DNA from: Balanoglossus misakiensis
Taxonomy: Eukaryota > Hemichordata
NCBI GenBank assembly: GCA_040954595.2
Contig: CM082596.2
Location: forward strand, 1,922,001-1,986,000
Reading direction: 5' to 3'
DNA: 64,000 nucleotides
In this document: one piece after another, positions 37,801 to 51,112 of the stretch
Numbering within the stretch: position 1 is the stretch's first letter
Layout: each line of letters starts with the position of its first letter
Notes under the pieces: model-generated
Database searches by the model: none
What the model was told of the DNA's origin: nothing
The model's input: the letters and a program-made list of their open reading frames with translations, nothing else
Made by a program: the position numbers and the translations under genes

Positions 37801-39823
37801 AATGGAGGCGATATATGCCATTCTGAGTGCCTTTGTAAGCACTGTGACATTATCAACGCACTGTGCCCTTTCGAAATGATATCACAGTGAAAGCTTGAAC
37901 ATGGTGGGCGAAAGCGTCAACTAGCGGGAAGGCAGAATTCACCCCCAGGATCTAGGAACGCATTTTACACGGCGGCTCTAACAAACATTTCCTCTATTAT
38001 GTGTGTGAACGAGGAATTCTGAGAATCTTGTTTGAAAGTTTCTTTTCAGTACAAGATTGACTTCAAGACAATGAACCACGTTTGAATACACGACTTTCCG
38101 AAAAATATGTCACAACTTCCTAAAGGTTCTCTCACGTAACATTTAACTGTAGTCAACTTTGGCATTTTGCGTTTGAATCGCACGCACCCCTCTTCGACCA
38201 GGAGTCTATTTTTATTCAATGGCCTGGATGAATATATTAAGTGAAGCGGCAGTTCTTGGAAATTGCTTCACACATGTAAACACATATAACACACATCCAA
38301 CGACTTGCTATTTACACTGTATCTATATGGGTGTTTTATCCTAGGCATAGGGCAGTAACGAAGCTAAGCTGATTATACACAAACGTGTTCAAGACTTTGC
38401 ATACGACTATTGCGATAAGATACCTTATAGCATGGTAACAATCGCAAACTATGGAGATAATTGCTTTTCTGATAAAAGGCACATACATTGTGATAAAATA
38501 AGCGCAAAGAACGTTGTATATAATTAGAAATATTGAAGTATGACTTAAATAAAACCAGAATAGGTGTTTACCATTTTGTCAGTCAGTCACACGATAGAAT
38601 TGTGGCACTCACCCGATGAATATTTACGCGGGAATAAGATTAATACCCCAATATAGCTGGTCAGAATGAATGTTGCCTGCTTTGAGACATCTAATAGAAA
38701 GTAGAAATGAGATTTTCGTTCAGCGCTGCCACTTAGATCTTTCTTTCATCGCTGCTGGGTTAATGTACGTAATATGAATGAACCAGCGTTTAAACTGATA
38801 TGAAATTCGTTCTGTGTAATAAAATAAGGATAGTAAACACGCCAGCAAATGAAATAGTTTTGTAGATGTGCTGACATGCTTCAAGATGGAATATGCCGTG
38901 CGCGCCTTCAGAATTTATTAAACAGAAAGAACCAAGTGTTCCTGTGTTAATATCCGATTTCCATGGCGACGGGAATATAAAACTGGAGTTTATTTTATAT
39001 GCATTAACACGGTCTACACGACGCGTTTAATCCCTTTGATGGGACCTGTGGTCGCAGCGTGTGGCGTATTTCAGCAGAAGAATACACTCCCTGATGATGT
39101 GGCGAATGAATGCATACATCAATAATTCTACAAAGAAGTTGCAAGTCGTCTGTACAAATGGAAGGTTTCCTTGGGAATAACAGATTTTAACATCAAAGGG
39201 ACACTAAGTCTCGCATTATTTTGGTTGGTTTCTTATGATGGATTATTGGTGTTAGGATCCATATTTTCACTGGGTGGCCACGCGAAAAAGTGCGCCACCA
39301 CATGATTAATAGACAGAAATTGTCATAAATCAAAGAAACAATGTACATGTACATCAACATCTTTTGTTAAGATGCATTTAGTGGAGGACCTTAAACGTTG
39401 TTGATAAATATTAAAGGACAATACACATTTGGCTTTGACGTCATCAACTAATTGTGTTCCAGTTGCAAAGAGACATCTATCTCCTAAATTCCAATTTGAA
39501 CATGATTAGACGCAGTTAATTCTTGACAAACCGGTTCACAATGATATGGCTTTCCGTGTAATGGGAGGATTCTTATCTGCGTGTTCTATTAGGTCCATTA
39601 CACATTGATAATCTGGTCACAGATTTGCAAAGATTGGGGATCTTGCTATTTTAGTCTGGAGATGAAACCCAAAACATTCATTATGCCTGGATTGCAAGAA
39701 AGAATATCATTACTACTATTTGTTTACGTTCTCTGCTGCTAGACGAGCAATATTTTTGGCTTGAAGGGCAATTATGAACAACAAGTCACGTCTCGGAAAT
39801 GAAAACAGTTCTGAAGCCAATCT

Positions 39824-39914
39824 GATCCCTTTCACAACCATGGTTCAGTCCAAACCCATTGTTATCTACGGTAAGGTTGGACCTCTAAAGAGGGAACTGG
39901 GGGTGAAAGGGTTA
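39824..39914. mobile_element. MITE-like element, reverse copy
   Basis: 91 bp ending in GGTGAAAGGGTTA, with a degenerate left repeat (GATCCCTTTCACA). The interior (CCATGGTTCAGTCCAAACCC, then GGTTGGACCTCTAAAGAG) is the reverse complement of the copy in the LARP4 intron at 18861-18940. Confidence 0.7.
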
Positions 39915-40855
39915 AAGATGGATCACATATGTCCGAAACACATGAGACATGAATATTTCTAGCGCTATATTCCACCATGTCCGTGGACAGCACTCCATAC
40001 CCAGATCTCTGGCACATTCCATTCAGTTTGTATGTATTGCAAACGTCTTGGGGGAATGGGTGCAATTTTGTGTCGTTTTCCTTAAACAGGAAACCATTTA
40101 ATTGACGCTACAGGCAGACTTTAAAAATAGAGCGAAAGTTCGACAAAAGATTGAACCATTTTAGAAACCTTTCCAAGAACTGTAAATCGAAAATCGTTTG
40201 ATGAATAGTACATAAAAGATATGCCGATTGGAAATTAATTGAACATTATAATCAAAGACAGAGTGAAATTTAGGTGCACAGGGCGAGTATGTTTTGTAGT
40301 TCTCATTTCTTTTTGAAATCGGTTTCTATTATACGACAATTCTCTGTTATCTCGACAGAGTTTTCAGTTTCTCTGAAAGAATATCTCAGTAGTATTTACT
40401 CATAGCTTCGGGCAGTGAGACGTTCATGTGTTCCTATCTTGCAATTATGTTCAATAATATTTTTATTATTCATATACGCGACTCAGAATAAGATATTACC
40501 ACAATGACATTGATATTAAGACACATTTGTCAGCAGCAGCGAATCAATACAAGTTCATTTCACGGAAATTAATCGACGAGATTTTGAAGCTCTGAAAAGA
40601 TAAATTTTCTTGGTTCCTGATGTGGGTATATTATTACAGCTGCGGCAAATAACCGGCGAGAGTCCTTGATGGATGTTTTCAGTTTGACAACGCCTTTAGG
40701 TTCGGATGTACCGGCTGCTCTCACTGCACTCTCCGGGATAGTTAGTATGGCACACCGTCTACCTACATCGATAATGGGCCCCCTGGCAAGACAGGCCTAA
40801 GTTGGATTTCTACAGCAAAGGAATAACGCTGTCTCGAACAGCCTATTCGTCAAAT

Positions 40856-40898
40856 TGAAGGATCTCTAAGTTTGGAAAACCGACTGACAGATCCTTCA
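40856..40898. repeat. Short perfect inverted repeat
   Basis: Arms TGAAGGATCT and AGATCCTTCA (10 bp, perfect) are separated by 23 bases. It could form a cruciform or hairpin. Function unknown. Confidence 0.6.
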
Positions 40899-40986
40899 GT
40901 CAGACAGGTTTTTCACCTCAAGTTTGCGCGGTGTAGTTTTTATTTCATGGCGTTTCATCTTACAGGTAGATGGTATTATACATGTT

Positions 40987-41202
40987 TAATAGACTGTTTT
41001 CTGAACTTCTCGAGACCGCGAGATCTCGCGCGACTAGGCACTTCACATGGAGGACGAAACAACACAAACGTTATATTTTATGTTAAACTCTGCATATATT
41101 CTATAGTTTCATACAAAGCTTGGCATGTTTTACTTGGCTAGCAACCCGTTGCTAAGGTAATTATTCAAGTCTCGCAAGATCTCGCAAATGAGCAGAAAAT
41201 CG
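40987..41202 (+). mobile_element. Dispersed CGAGATCTCG-ended element, copy A
   Basis: About 216 bp, shared in direct orientation with 46686-46922. The left end carries ACCGCGAGATCTCGCG and the right end CAAGTCTCGCAAGATCTCGC, which are related in inverted orientation. A central palindrome-like core TAGCAACCCGTTGCTA is conserved exactly. No ORF. Confidence 0.65.
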
Positions 41203-44200
41203 TCCATTCTGTTATTTATGTGAACTGCTTCACTGAATGCTTCCTCCCCCTTTGGCCAGACCTTTCCCCGGACCACGCATGGAATTCAGTGGGATATTTA
41301 ATGGAATAACCATTGTGGAAGTCTTTTTGGCTCCTTAAAGAGCATTTTAATGGATGTCCAGCGGGGGTTTTCATCTCAGACACAGCTTCGTTGACGAGCG
41401 TGGTCGTCTCATAAGTCATCGCCGACATCAGTCCCGTGCCTCAGAGCTCACCGATAAACATCCATCGTGATTTACATGCCTCCAAGACGTAATAACTCTA
41501 AAGATGCTAGATTAAACTTTGCAACAATACTAAGTTAACATCCAGGTGAAAGATTAACGCTCACGCTCAAACTCCAAAACAATTGCAACTCTTGTCAACA
41601 GGACAGAACCTACATGGCAGTGCATACATAATCAGGATGTTCTAATCTAAATTGTAATTTTGTTTAATTATTCTGCATGACATATTTCTCACACAATACT
41701 AGACAAATATATGCGTGCGTGCACATGCCTACAGCATATTCTCTCCAAGAAATACCCACAGCTAATCTGACGACGAATTCGTTCTTGCAGTATTTCATAA
41801 CTTGTACCTAAGATGAGTAAACCTGCAGCTCGCTTAACAGACGCCAGTCACAAGTTCTCAGAGACCAAAACTACTCCCAAAGCAAAACGTTTCGCCCTGT
41901 TGAACTATAATTTTACTTCGGAGCCACAAAGTCTGACTTATTAGCTTCTATAGCTATTTATTTGGTGACATCAACACAACACCACAGGCATGTATAATTA
42001 CTGTTTTCCGACTAAAAAGGTAGAACGCATCTCGTACATCAAAGGATCGCAAGTACTCTATCACAGTGCACGTAAACTATTGGTTATAAAAATCAAAGAA
42101 AACTCAATCAGGGGTCGACGTTGATGTTGTAATAAACGTTTCTATACAAAGTTTAATTTAATTTGACGGTTCTCTAACTGACCTCCCCGCTAGTATTTGT
42201 GGATTTGTTCAATAATTATACCACCAGAATTGACCCTTGAAATATTTATTGACCGCAAACAACGATCCTCCTACGTGTAATTAGATAATAAGTGTTCGTG
42301 TTTACTGCCACATCTTATACTGATGGCGGAAAATAACAAGACCTCGCTTGGCAGATTTTAGTTTATTTATAGCAATATATCGTGGTGTTTCCAAGTTTCC
42401 GATGCACATTACAGGCAGTGAGACAGAAAATTGCATGAGCAGACGATGCTGAATAACATGCCATCTCCATGACAACAATGTGAGTGTAACTTTTACAAAA
42501 CACCATCACGTCAATATGGTTTAGTTCCGGATCGAAATTGCACGCACGGTTTCGGTAGAGCACAGAAACAAAGTGGATTAGAGGTGTAGATAATTGTTAA
42601 TTAATAAGTATACAATTTCCCATGTGAACATATCCGTATCACTAATGCGCCACTTCGTTGTTGTCATAACAATGGAATGATCACTTTGTCACGTAGAAAC
42701 GTGGATGACCTCCTTTGGCAAAACGTGGGGTCGTTCACTGAGAAATAGGCCCTTTCTCGCGGAAACATTAAAAACCAGGCCGGAAATGACGTTCAATAAA
42801 AAACTGTCCGTATTAGTCGACCTTCAGAGAAGCGTCTGGCACAGAAGGTGCTAGATCGTCATTCACCGTTGGCGACAAATGAATGGTGAGTTATGGTTAT
42901 TTAAGACAGTCTTGATGATAGATGGTGTGAGAATAGAAAATGACGCGTGCACGTGGACGATTCCTATTCATCATATTGATGCGTGACTTGCGGTTTTAGA
43001 TGATGATATCATTGACATTATCTGGTACCCATCCATCGCGCACGTGTTCTCCATTGTATTGCCACAGTGTGACGATCAGCCAAGATAACGCTTAATATAT
43101 CTAGAGTATTTCATCAGATCCGTCACATAGGCCTACAATCGATTATTCAGCGTTTCGTGAGTAATATCTCCCTATTCAACAGATATCGCCAACTGTTTTA
43201 ATCAACATCACAGCGACGAGTTCAAAGTGTCACATTGGAAGCGGATTGAAATCGAAAGGGCTTAGGCAATTTAATTTTATTGTTCGCGTTTCGTAATCGT
43301 TCGGACTCAAAAGATGTTTCCCTTTGCGAATATAAACATGTATTTCTTAAATGTCACATCGCCGATTGAAATACTTGTAGCAATCAAACACTGCTTCATA
43401 CATATTGCTGTATATGAAAACAAACCCTGGATTTCATGGACATATATGCTCAGAGATACATTGCCATTCGTAATCCCTGAACAGAGTGCACTGCAGAATC
43501 TGCAATGTCGGACGCATCCATTGCTGGCGGACAAGACTTCCATTTGTTTACTTATTTATGGGCAAAATCTAAATGCATCGCACGACTCGTTTGAGAAGTG
43601 CGCGATTTGGCGGAATCACATCTACTCTCTTGATTGGTTTTTGTCGTCGCACATCCAACCCTGGTTCAATCAGCAGTTTGCTCAGAGGTGTAGCTGAAAG
43701 GGGGAAAAACTGACAAGTGAACGGATTTGAACGATTCCAGTGAATGCAATCATTTCGTTGCAACTGCGCAATCACGGCCGGGAAATGTGCGCAGTATGCA
43801 TAGACGTATTTTGAAGACACGACTTATTAGCACAGCTGAGTTTTTACCCAAACGAGGTCGCGACAGACTAATGAACATGTCAAAAATCAGGTGGAATCAG
43901 GAGCGAGTGAAAATCACATTTATCATTCGAATATGAGATTTGCCGGCTAGGATGAAGACGAATCTCAAGTGAAATACTTCAAAGAAGAGCGCCACTCACA
44001 TCACAATCCCAGCATTCCCCAATGCACACCCTGTTTTGATGAAGAGTTTGACCTAATCGGTAAAACCCAGTTCACAATTGGACACTCACAATGCGATGGC
44101 ACATAAGACAGATAACAATGAGGATGAAACCCTCAACAGCAATGTATTGAATCCTTATAAAAACAAAATAGGGCTACTGAACTTCGCCTGACCTTATAGG

Positions 44201-44811
44201 GAAACATGTTGTTGACTGTCATCATCAAAAGAAGATTTCAGACGCCCTTATTTCTTTGCTCCCTTTCATTGACGCCACTCAAGGTTAAAATGAAGATTAG
44301 TGATTTCAGAAATCTCTCCCTCCAGCGAATCAAACCTTGAAAACCCCATATCTTTCAGGCTGGAAAATGAGTTAATGATATTCTCACTGTTGACAGCTGA
44401 CTTCTTCATTGTAACCTCGAACAGACTGATGCCAAATTTAAATGTTGTGAAGACAGGAAAGCAGTGATCCCGGCTGGGTACCACGTACAAATATAGTTTC
44501 TGTGATCACGTATTAAAGATACATATGCCATGGTCAAAAGGGCGTGTCTAAGTCTTGTAATTTCAAAGAACTAGTAACAAGGACTCGAGGTGTTTTGTCA
44601 AGTTTACTACTCTACCGGCGCTTTCCAATTTGGCATGCAATAACAGGAAAGCAGTAAGACAGCTTTGGCATTAGGACCGGATCAAAACGCGTATGTACTT
44701 GTAATTATCCTTGTTTACACCGTTAGAAGCAATGTGTTCTCACCGGTTGCAAAATCACGAAGGTCATGTCCTAATGGACGTCGCATAAGTGGCACAGTGT
44801 GCATGTACTTC

Positions 44812-44870
44812 TATCTATCTATCTCTCTCCCCCCCCCTCTCTCACTACTATATCTCCTCTCTCTCTGTAA
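44812..44870 (+). repeat. TATC/TC-rich microsatellite with poly(C)
   Basis: (TATC)n passes into TC-rich sequence, a C9 run and further CT dinucleotides. Simple repeat. Confidence 0.85.
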
Positions 44871-46685
44871 TGTTTGTACTAGAGTTTTTTCAACAACACA
44901 GTAGACATGTCTGAAAGCCCAAGTAAGCCCAATTTCACCCTAAATCTTTATGCTCTTGGAAAGCACATTAACTCATTTATGAAAATGTCAGCCCTTCAAA
45001 TTTGCCACGAGCGATAATCTGTCTATTGGAAGAGTTAATGTATTATTCTGAAAATTTACGAAAGGCATTTGGATTTGGTTTGGCTGAGACATGTTATGGA
45101 GTTATCCGATATTTAATATTTAAAAAGTGACTATTTTTATTGTGCTCACAGAGGATTCAGACAAGCCTGTGGCTGAAACTTTCTAGGCCGACTGCCTCGC
45201 TAATCTCGATGCAATACAGAGTATTATACTGTAGACACAATTCACAAAAATGTCTTTTAGGAGATTATGTTTGCATCGTTCAATAGTTTTCTAACTATAG
45301 TCGCCAGTTTGCTCAAAATGGAAATTTTACTAAAACTAACACGTGTGCCGACAGTACCTCGTCTTTCTTAGCGCTGTTGTGTAAATGACGTCGTGTTTGT
45401 CATTCTTAAAGTCATTGCACCGACGCAGGGTGTTGTAGCAGATCGATTTGAAGTGACTATAGTATTCACTATTGACACCGCAAAAACATCACTAATAGAT
45501 CATTGTGCCATTCAAGATTCGACAAGTGCTCCGCGCAAACACTTCTGATGAAACGCTTGTCATTCTTAGGATTTAAAGGCTGTACTTTTGACACGTTCAG
45601 TGTGAGTGAATGACCGTGGCGCGGGTTGTTTTCTGAGAATATTTAAAAGGTCGGATGGTGAACCCTTGAAGTGTGCTTCTTGATCCAATTACCAACCCAC
45701 GGATTGATATTTTTCTTAGTTTTCTCCATTGGTTTCATTATTCGAAATCTGTAGTTGGCAATTACCTTCATATACTTGAATACTAACATATTATACATGG
45801 CTGCTCTTTGGGAGCAGTGTCAAGAATACTAAAAACATTTTGTTAATGTCAACTAGCCTTCTCACATTACATAAATTCACGGAGGCACGTGCATATCTCG
45901 TGAGTCTTTGATCACTACTTGTTTACCAGTTACCGAGGATTATTTTTAGCAATGTTTCTCTAGATCTCATAAACATTACATTTTATCTTGAATAATACAT
46001 TTTCAGCAAATAGGGCATGGGAGTTTCAAAGAACGTAACCCGTAGGTATATGTCTCACACAAAAGCAGCTATAGAGCATTTTTTTCGGTTCAACTATATT
46101 TTACTTCGCTGACGATAAAATACAAACCATCGTCACACCATTGATGACTTTCTCGATCGACTCATTTTCAACTCATACGTAGTTAAGTAACTTTTCCTAA
46201 ACGGTTTCGAAGGCGGCCATAGGGGAATATGGACACCCGCCATCAATTGCACTGTAAATGCTGGTGTTTAGACGTAAAGTTCAACACAGGCATTAGATCG
46301 TCAGTTTATGAATTTCAACGTCTCTGCCGACCTCCAGAACAGCTATAGTGTTAGTCAGCTATGTGACTTACAAGAGGCTGGCGGTAATGGCAACACAGTG
46401 AGTGTGCTGTCTAGATTATATCTCGCCGTCTACTTGACAGCGAGGCAGAAGTCGGCAGTATGCATTTTGTACGGCGTACATGTGATTACCTTTGTGGGCG
46501 GAAAGTCGCGGTGTAAAATTTCTGTGTGGTGCCTATTACAGTGCAATTGGAAGAAAAGATAAGAGGTGTACTCGGAGACGGTGACAAGACCCTGATGTAT
46601 TTTGTAACTGCTGTATCCCTGTACCTCTCATCAGATAAAATACTCGACCGTCGCCAGATCATTGCCCTGTCACGCGTACCAGGCA

Positions 46686-46922
46686 TAAATAGACCATTTT
46701 CTGAACTCGACTAGACCTTGCGAGATCTCGTGTGGCTAGGTATTTTATATGGCAGGTTATTCACATGTGACGTAGGACGAACAACACATGGCCCATCGAA
46801 TTAAACGTCGACGTCACTAAAGGTATTATTGTTTAGTTTCACACAAAGCTTGGCTTGTATTTCTTGGCTAGCAACCCGTTGCTACAGTAACAAACCAAGT
46901 CTCGCGAGGTCTCGGAAAATCG
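46686..46922 (+). mobile_element. Dispersed CGAGATCTCG-ended element, copy B
   Basis: About 237 bp, the diverged partner of copy A 5.7 kb away. Both begin AGACC/TG..TTTTCTGAACT and end AAAATCG. Both share ACAAAGCTTGGC and the exact core TAGCAACCCGTTGCTA, while the segment between varies in length and sequence. Confidence 0.65.
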
Positions 46923-48188
46923 CCTATTATGAAGGGCACTTTCGCATCATTCCCAAATAAACAGGGTCGAACGATAGAAATTTAACCCATTAGGTGTATC
47001 GGTGACTAATGGCTAATAAAGCCAACCTGGGAGAAAATACGCTCGACTAAATAAATATATAGATGGTTTTATTTCCTTTTTATGGGCTGATGTTTATGTG
47101 GCTTGGTCCAATTTTCCGGTCAATATTCCGTCGACATCAAGCGTGCGGATATTAAAATACGCTGCTTTATTAATTTGTTGGACAGGAGCGTTCGATAAAT
47201 CGAACGAGGGCTTTTGTTCCGCAATGAAGACCGGTAACAAAACGTCAAACAAACAACAAATTTATCGGTAATATTTGAGTTTATAATTACATAAAGTGAT
47301 GGGTTGTGAGTCAGCACTGGGGATGGATCAGTCTCAGATGAATTTCGGTTGTACATGGATAGGATTTCGTCACAACCTTCAGCATGCAATAAAAACCTCA
47401 TTACCTAACTACTATTTTTTAATTAAATACGTACAAACAACCATTCGTAAAATTGTGTATCGATCAATTTGTTTCCTTGGATTCGTAGATTCCTATTAAA
47501 TATTTAAAACAGCAAAGCGAGAGTGGCTAACACTACCCACGCATTATTTAATGTGTGTCAGATTTGGTAGTTTAGATTTGCGTGCAATCCTCTGCAGGGC
47601 ATATTATACGCCTTTTCGCCAGTGACAGCTTGTTTCAGTTAGAGCATTGGAACTATTGTGACTAGAAAATATTAATCAACTGAATTCTATGCAACTGCAT
47701 TGGTGTTTTTGTGAATTACCTTTCTGTAAAAGAAAATTACAATTGCAGTTTTGTTGCAAAAATAATAAGTAAGCGCTAGCTATCTTCAGCTATTTTCAAG
47801 ATCTTATTGCCACTAAAGAGTTCCAATCGTGCCGTGTGGACTTTACAGTTAACTGCAAAAGAAAATCCTAATACAACTTTACCCGTGCTAATGTAAAGTG
47901 CGGCTGGTAATTTCTTAATGGGTCCTACTCTGTGAAAACGCATTACTTTGCTATTATACAAGCCCGCCAGTGTTGGTCTGTAACTTTCCTCAAATGCGGA
48001 AATTCACTCCATGAAGTGACTTAACGTGAGAGGTAGTATAAGCAAGATTTAATCTGCTTTCTTGAAACTTAATATTTACGGCCTGCTTTGGCTTTGTGTG
48101 ACTTTTATTAGCCCTGAATCCACGTAATGACACTTATTACAGACCTGACGTTTTCCCTTTAGAAGGAGTCGTTGTTAGATCCTAAATT

Positions 48189-48252
48189 TAATTCTTTCAC
48201 TATCATGGTTTGGTCCAAATCCATTATTTGCTATGGTAAAGTTGGACCTCTC
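48189..48252. mobile_element. MITE-like element, truncated copy
   Basis: Matches the left three quarters of the 39824-39914 copy (TTTCACTATCATGG, then GGTAAAGTTGGACCTCT). The right terminal repeat is lost. Confidence 0.6.
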
Positions 48253-48829
48253 ACACTAGGATTTTAGGAGGAGGGAATTTTTATTTCAACGTCTTTGCTC
48301 TGCTTATCTGCATGTTATTTTCATTCCCCATAGTATAACCATGGTTACAATGGAAAGTTGTGATCTAACCAATCACATATTTTGGCGGAAACTGGGCGCC
48401 ACCAAACGGCCATTCGAATGCTTATAGGCACGCCATGTTTAACCATATATGGGCTTGTGTAAATGAAGGCTTGTTGAAAACATTTCCTTTCACTATCTGT
48501 GGTAATGAGTAGGTTTCTATTCTTTTAATCCAAACGACACAAATGGATAAAGTATAGTCTCCATCGCCTGTGATGAAGTGCCTTAACTGACGCTTGTCTG
48601 TCTCTGCAATCAAACCAATGGTAAATGCTTATAAGTGATCTGAAAAATCAACTCGTCACTTTCCACTGGTTCATGTTTACCGAGACAAATTGAATCCTAC
48701 TGCGCTTCCATTCAACCTAATTGTACAGTAGCTGCACTTAATCCCGACCTTTCAAGCAACGCGGCGGCACACGTCACATACTTATAAGTGGCCTGCAGTG
48801 CAATGTCAACTAAAATTCTACCTTTCCTG

Positions 48830-48848
48830 TCTCTCTCTCTCTCTCTCT
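48830..48848 (+). repeat. (CT)n microsatellite
   Basis: About nine perfect TC units. Confidence 0.85.
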
Positions 48849-50687
48849 GGTTTTCTGACCAACTCCTTGTTATCATCACCCACCGTCTTGGACATGTGAC
48901 CAGGAACTCCGCGCTATTTTTGTCAGCATTTTAGGTGCCTCGTATCCGCTATTAATTAGACCGTTGGGACACAAAAAGATGTATGTCCACAACGTCGATA
49001 CAGCATTGCAACCATATATTTTCGTACATGTATACTCCCAAGGGGCATCATAGAATACTCTTTCAAAACAACTTAAATCTGTTTTGTATCTCGGAGACTT
49101 GATCTTGATCAAACAAGACACGATTGGGCTCACATTTACACCTACAAGTAAATTATACCAAGCTGCAATATTATTTTACATTATTAAATACCCAAACGTT
49201 TCTGCAGAATATGTTTCTTTATGTTTCAATACTTGTTAACAGGTACAGTGCAGGACTTTACGATGTTAAGTCCGCCTTTACCGGTTGAGCCACTGAACAC
49301 ATATTATGAACGATCAAGACATTTATGATGGCCTATCGCTAACCTCTACGGCAGTTTACTTTAGATTTTCACTTTGTTTATTACAAACGTCAATTTCTGG
49401 TCCAAACGAGTTCTTGTCTCATAATTTAGTAACCCAGAGGAATGATTTTGTGCTCTAACTGTTAGAGGCACGTCACGCTTTCTCTTTTATTTCGCGCGTG
49501 TCTGTGAAAAAGGTTATATATGAGAATATTTCGCATAGGCTGCCCTGCAGATATGGCGTTCAGTTTACAAACGACAAACACTTTCTTCGTTTGAAATCTG
49601 AAGGGGCTACTTCTCTGCCGGGTGGCATTTAAATGATGTATCTCTCACATCAAACAGGCTTCATTTTAGGTCATCCATAGCGAAATAATGCACTTATAAA
49701 ATGCCATGACATAAATTAATGTACCCATGTTTTATTGGGGTTTACATAAAGCACTCTGCAAGAGTAGACGTTGTTATGATTTAATGAGCATGGTGAAGAA
49801 GCTTGACAAATAGAGCACTTCAAGTTGACGATCGTTCCTGTACACGTGATTTTGGCGCGTGAGGCTCTGGTCGTAACGTATACACACAATCAAATCAATA
49901 AAAATAAAACCACTGTCATACACGAGATTTAGCAAAATGACAATAATATATGAAATTAATAAAGCAGATTGCGTGATTTTAGAGATGTTTTAACCATTTC
50001 ATCAATTGTCAATCACAAGAGTTCCATAACTCGTGTCACTGACGTATTATACTCAATACGCGCATTATACACGCGTAAAATTGTGCGCATTAGGTTTGAA
50101 AGGAGCTCAAACGGATTTGGTATAGACCTACGTCATATCTTTTGGTCGAAACAAAAATACAGAACTTATGCGTGATATGGCGACTTTCTGCTTCAAACAT
50201 CCTTTTCAGGAAACCTTGGTGCTCGCTATTTGTCGTTATTTTTAGATAATGTATCTTTCTACCTCAGGCTGAGTCACATCTTAGCTATACCTACACTACA
50301 GCACACGCAATCACCTGAGTGCCTTTGTATCCGAAAAGGGTTTATACGTAGAGTTTCGCCTGTCATTACAGGAAATGCAGGCGGGAGACCTCCCACTTCG
50401 TGATATTGATGATAACCGACTAATGATACAGTTAGACAGATTTGCCATAACCGCTGATCAGATTAATTTGGGCTAAAATGATCAATTTATTACGACGAGT
50501 TGATTGTGCGTTTCTCAGAGAATTTTAAATCTAGCAGAAGAAATCCATGGACATAAATGGATTTCTTTTGTCTGTCGATGCACGCTCCCCCTCCGGGTCA
50601 GAAGAAAATGAAATTTGGTTTGTCTTGCTAATGATATTCTTTTGTGGCTCGAGTTATTAATTGGCTCTCGTTCTTGTCTTCTTGCAG

Positions 50688-51112
50688 GGACGACTTTCAT
50701 CCGTGTTTTGCTTCCGCGTTGAGGCCGTCACCTAGCAACGGGTACTGACATATCGACAGAGTAGCGTGCACTGACGAGTAGCTGTCTCAGGGACGTCTGA
50801 CGAGCTGCGTTGAAATAAGAACGCTGGATACTTGATGGGCACAGTCGACTACAGACGAGGATTCTCGTGTCTTCTTCTCTCTTCGCTGTTGTGGTAAACA
50901 CCGACCCCTGTCCGACCTACCACCGGGGACTTGGATTCATCAGACTTGCCTTTGATCGATGATTGCCCGATGTTTCCCTCGTACGTGAAGGGACTTTGTA
51001 GTCGCTCGAACATCTCTCTTGCCGTACCGCTCGACCATATCGAGTTCAGCGTTGCGTCGCTTTGACGGGAAAAATCTCTCTCTCGTCGCTGTCTTTATGA
51101 CGCGGCCGTGCA
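50688..51112 (+). other. GPCR 5' untranslated sequence with four upstream AUGs
   Basis: Begins at a textbook acceptor (a pyrimidine-rich tract ending TTGCAG|GG). Upstream ORFs lie at 50835-50897 (20 codons), 50959-50988 (9), 50970-51065 (31) and 51097-51222 (41). The last overlaps the receptor start in another frame. An RFX-type X-box match is at 50727-50739. Confidence 0.65.
50727..50739 (+). promoter_or_regulatory. X-box (RFX-type) match
   Basis: GTCACC-T-AGCAAC fits the X-box consensus GYNRCC-N(0-3)-RGYAAC at every fixed position. RFX factors drive ciliary genes through such sites. It lies inside the transcribed 5' exon, unless transcription also starts just downstream. Confidence 0.45.

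Larger units (their letters stand above)
34858..50687. other. Long non-coding stretch upstream of the GPCR (probable 5' UTR intron)
   Basis: Sixteen kilobases without a recognisable coding exon on either strand. The longest ATG-initiated ORF (43314-43697, 127 codons) has no family features. It contains two copies of a dispersed element (40987-41202, 46686-46922), two MITE-like copies (39824-39914, 48189-48252), a short hairpin (40856-40898) and TC-rich microsatellites near 44.82 and 48.83 kb. Confidence 0.5.

Noticed and set aside
43314-43697. 127-codon plus-strand ORF starting with ATG
   Set aside because: No domain, no splice context, no similarity I recognise, and a length plausible by chance in 64 kb.
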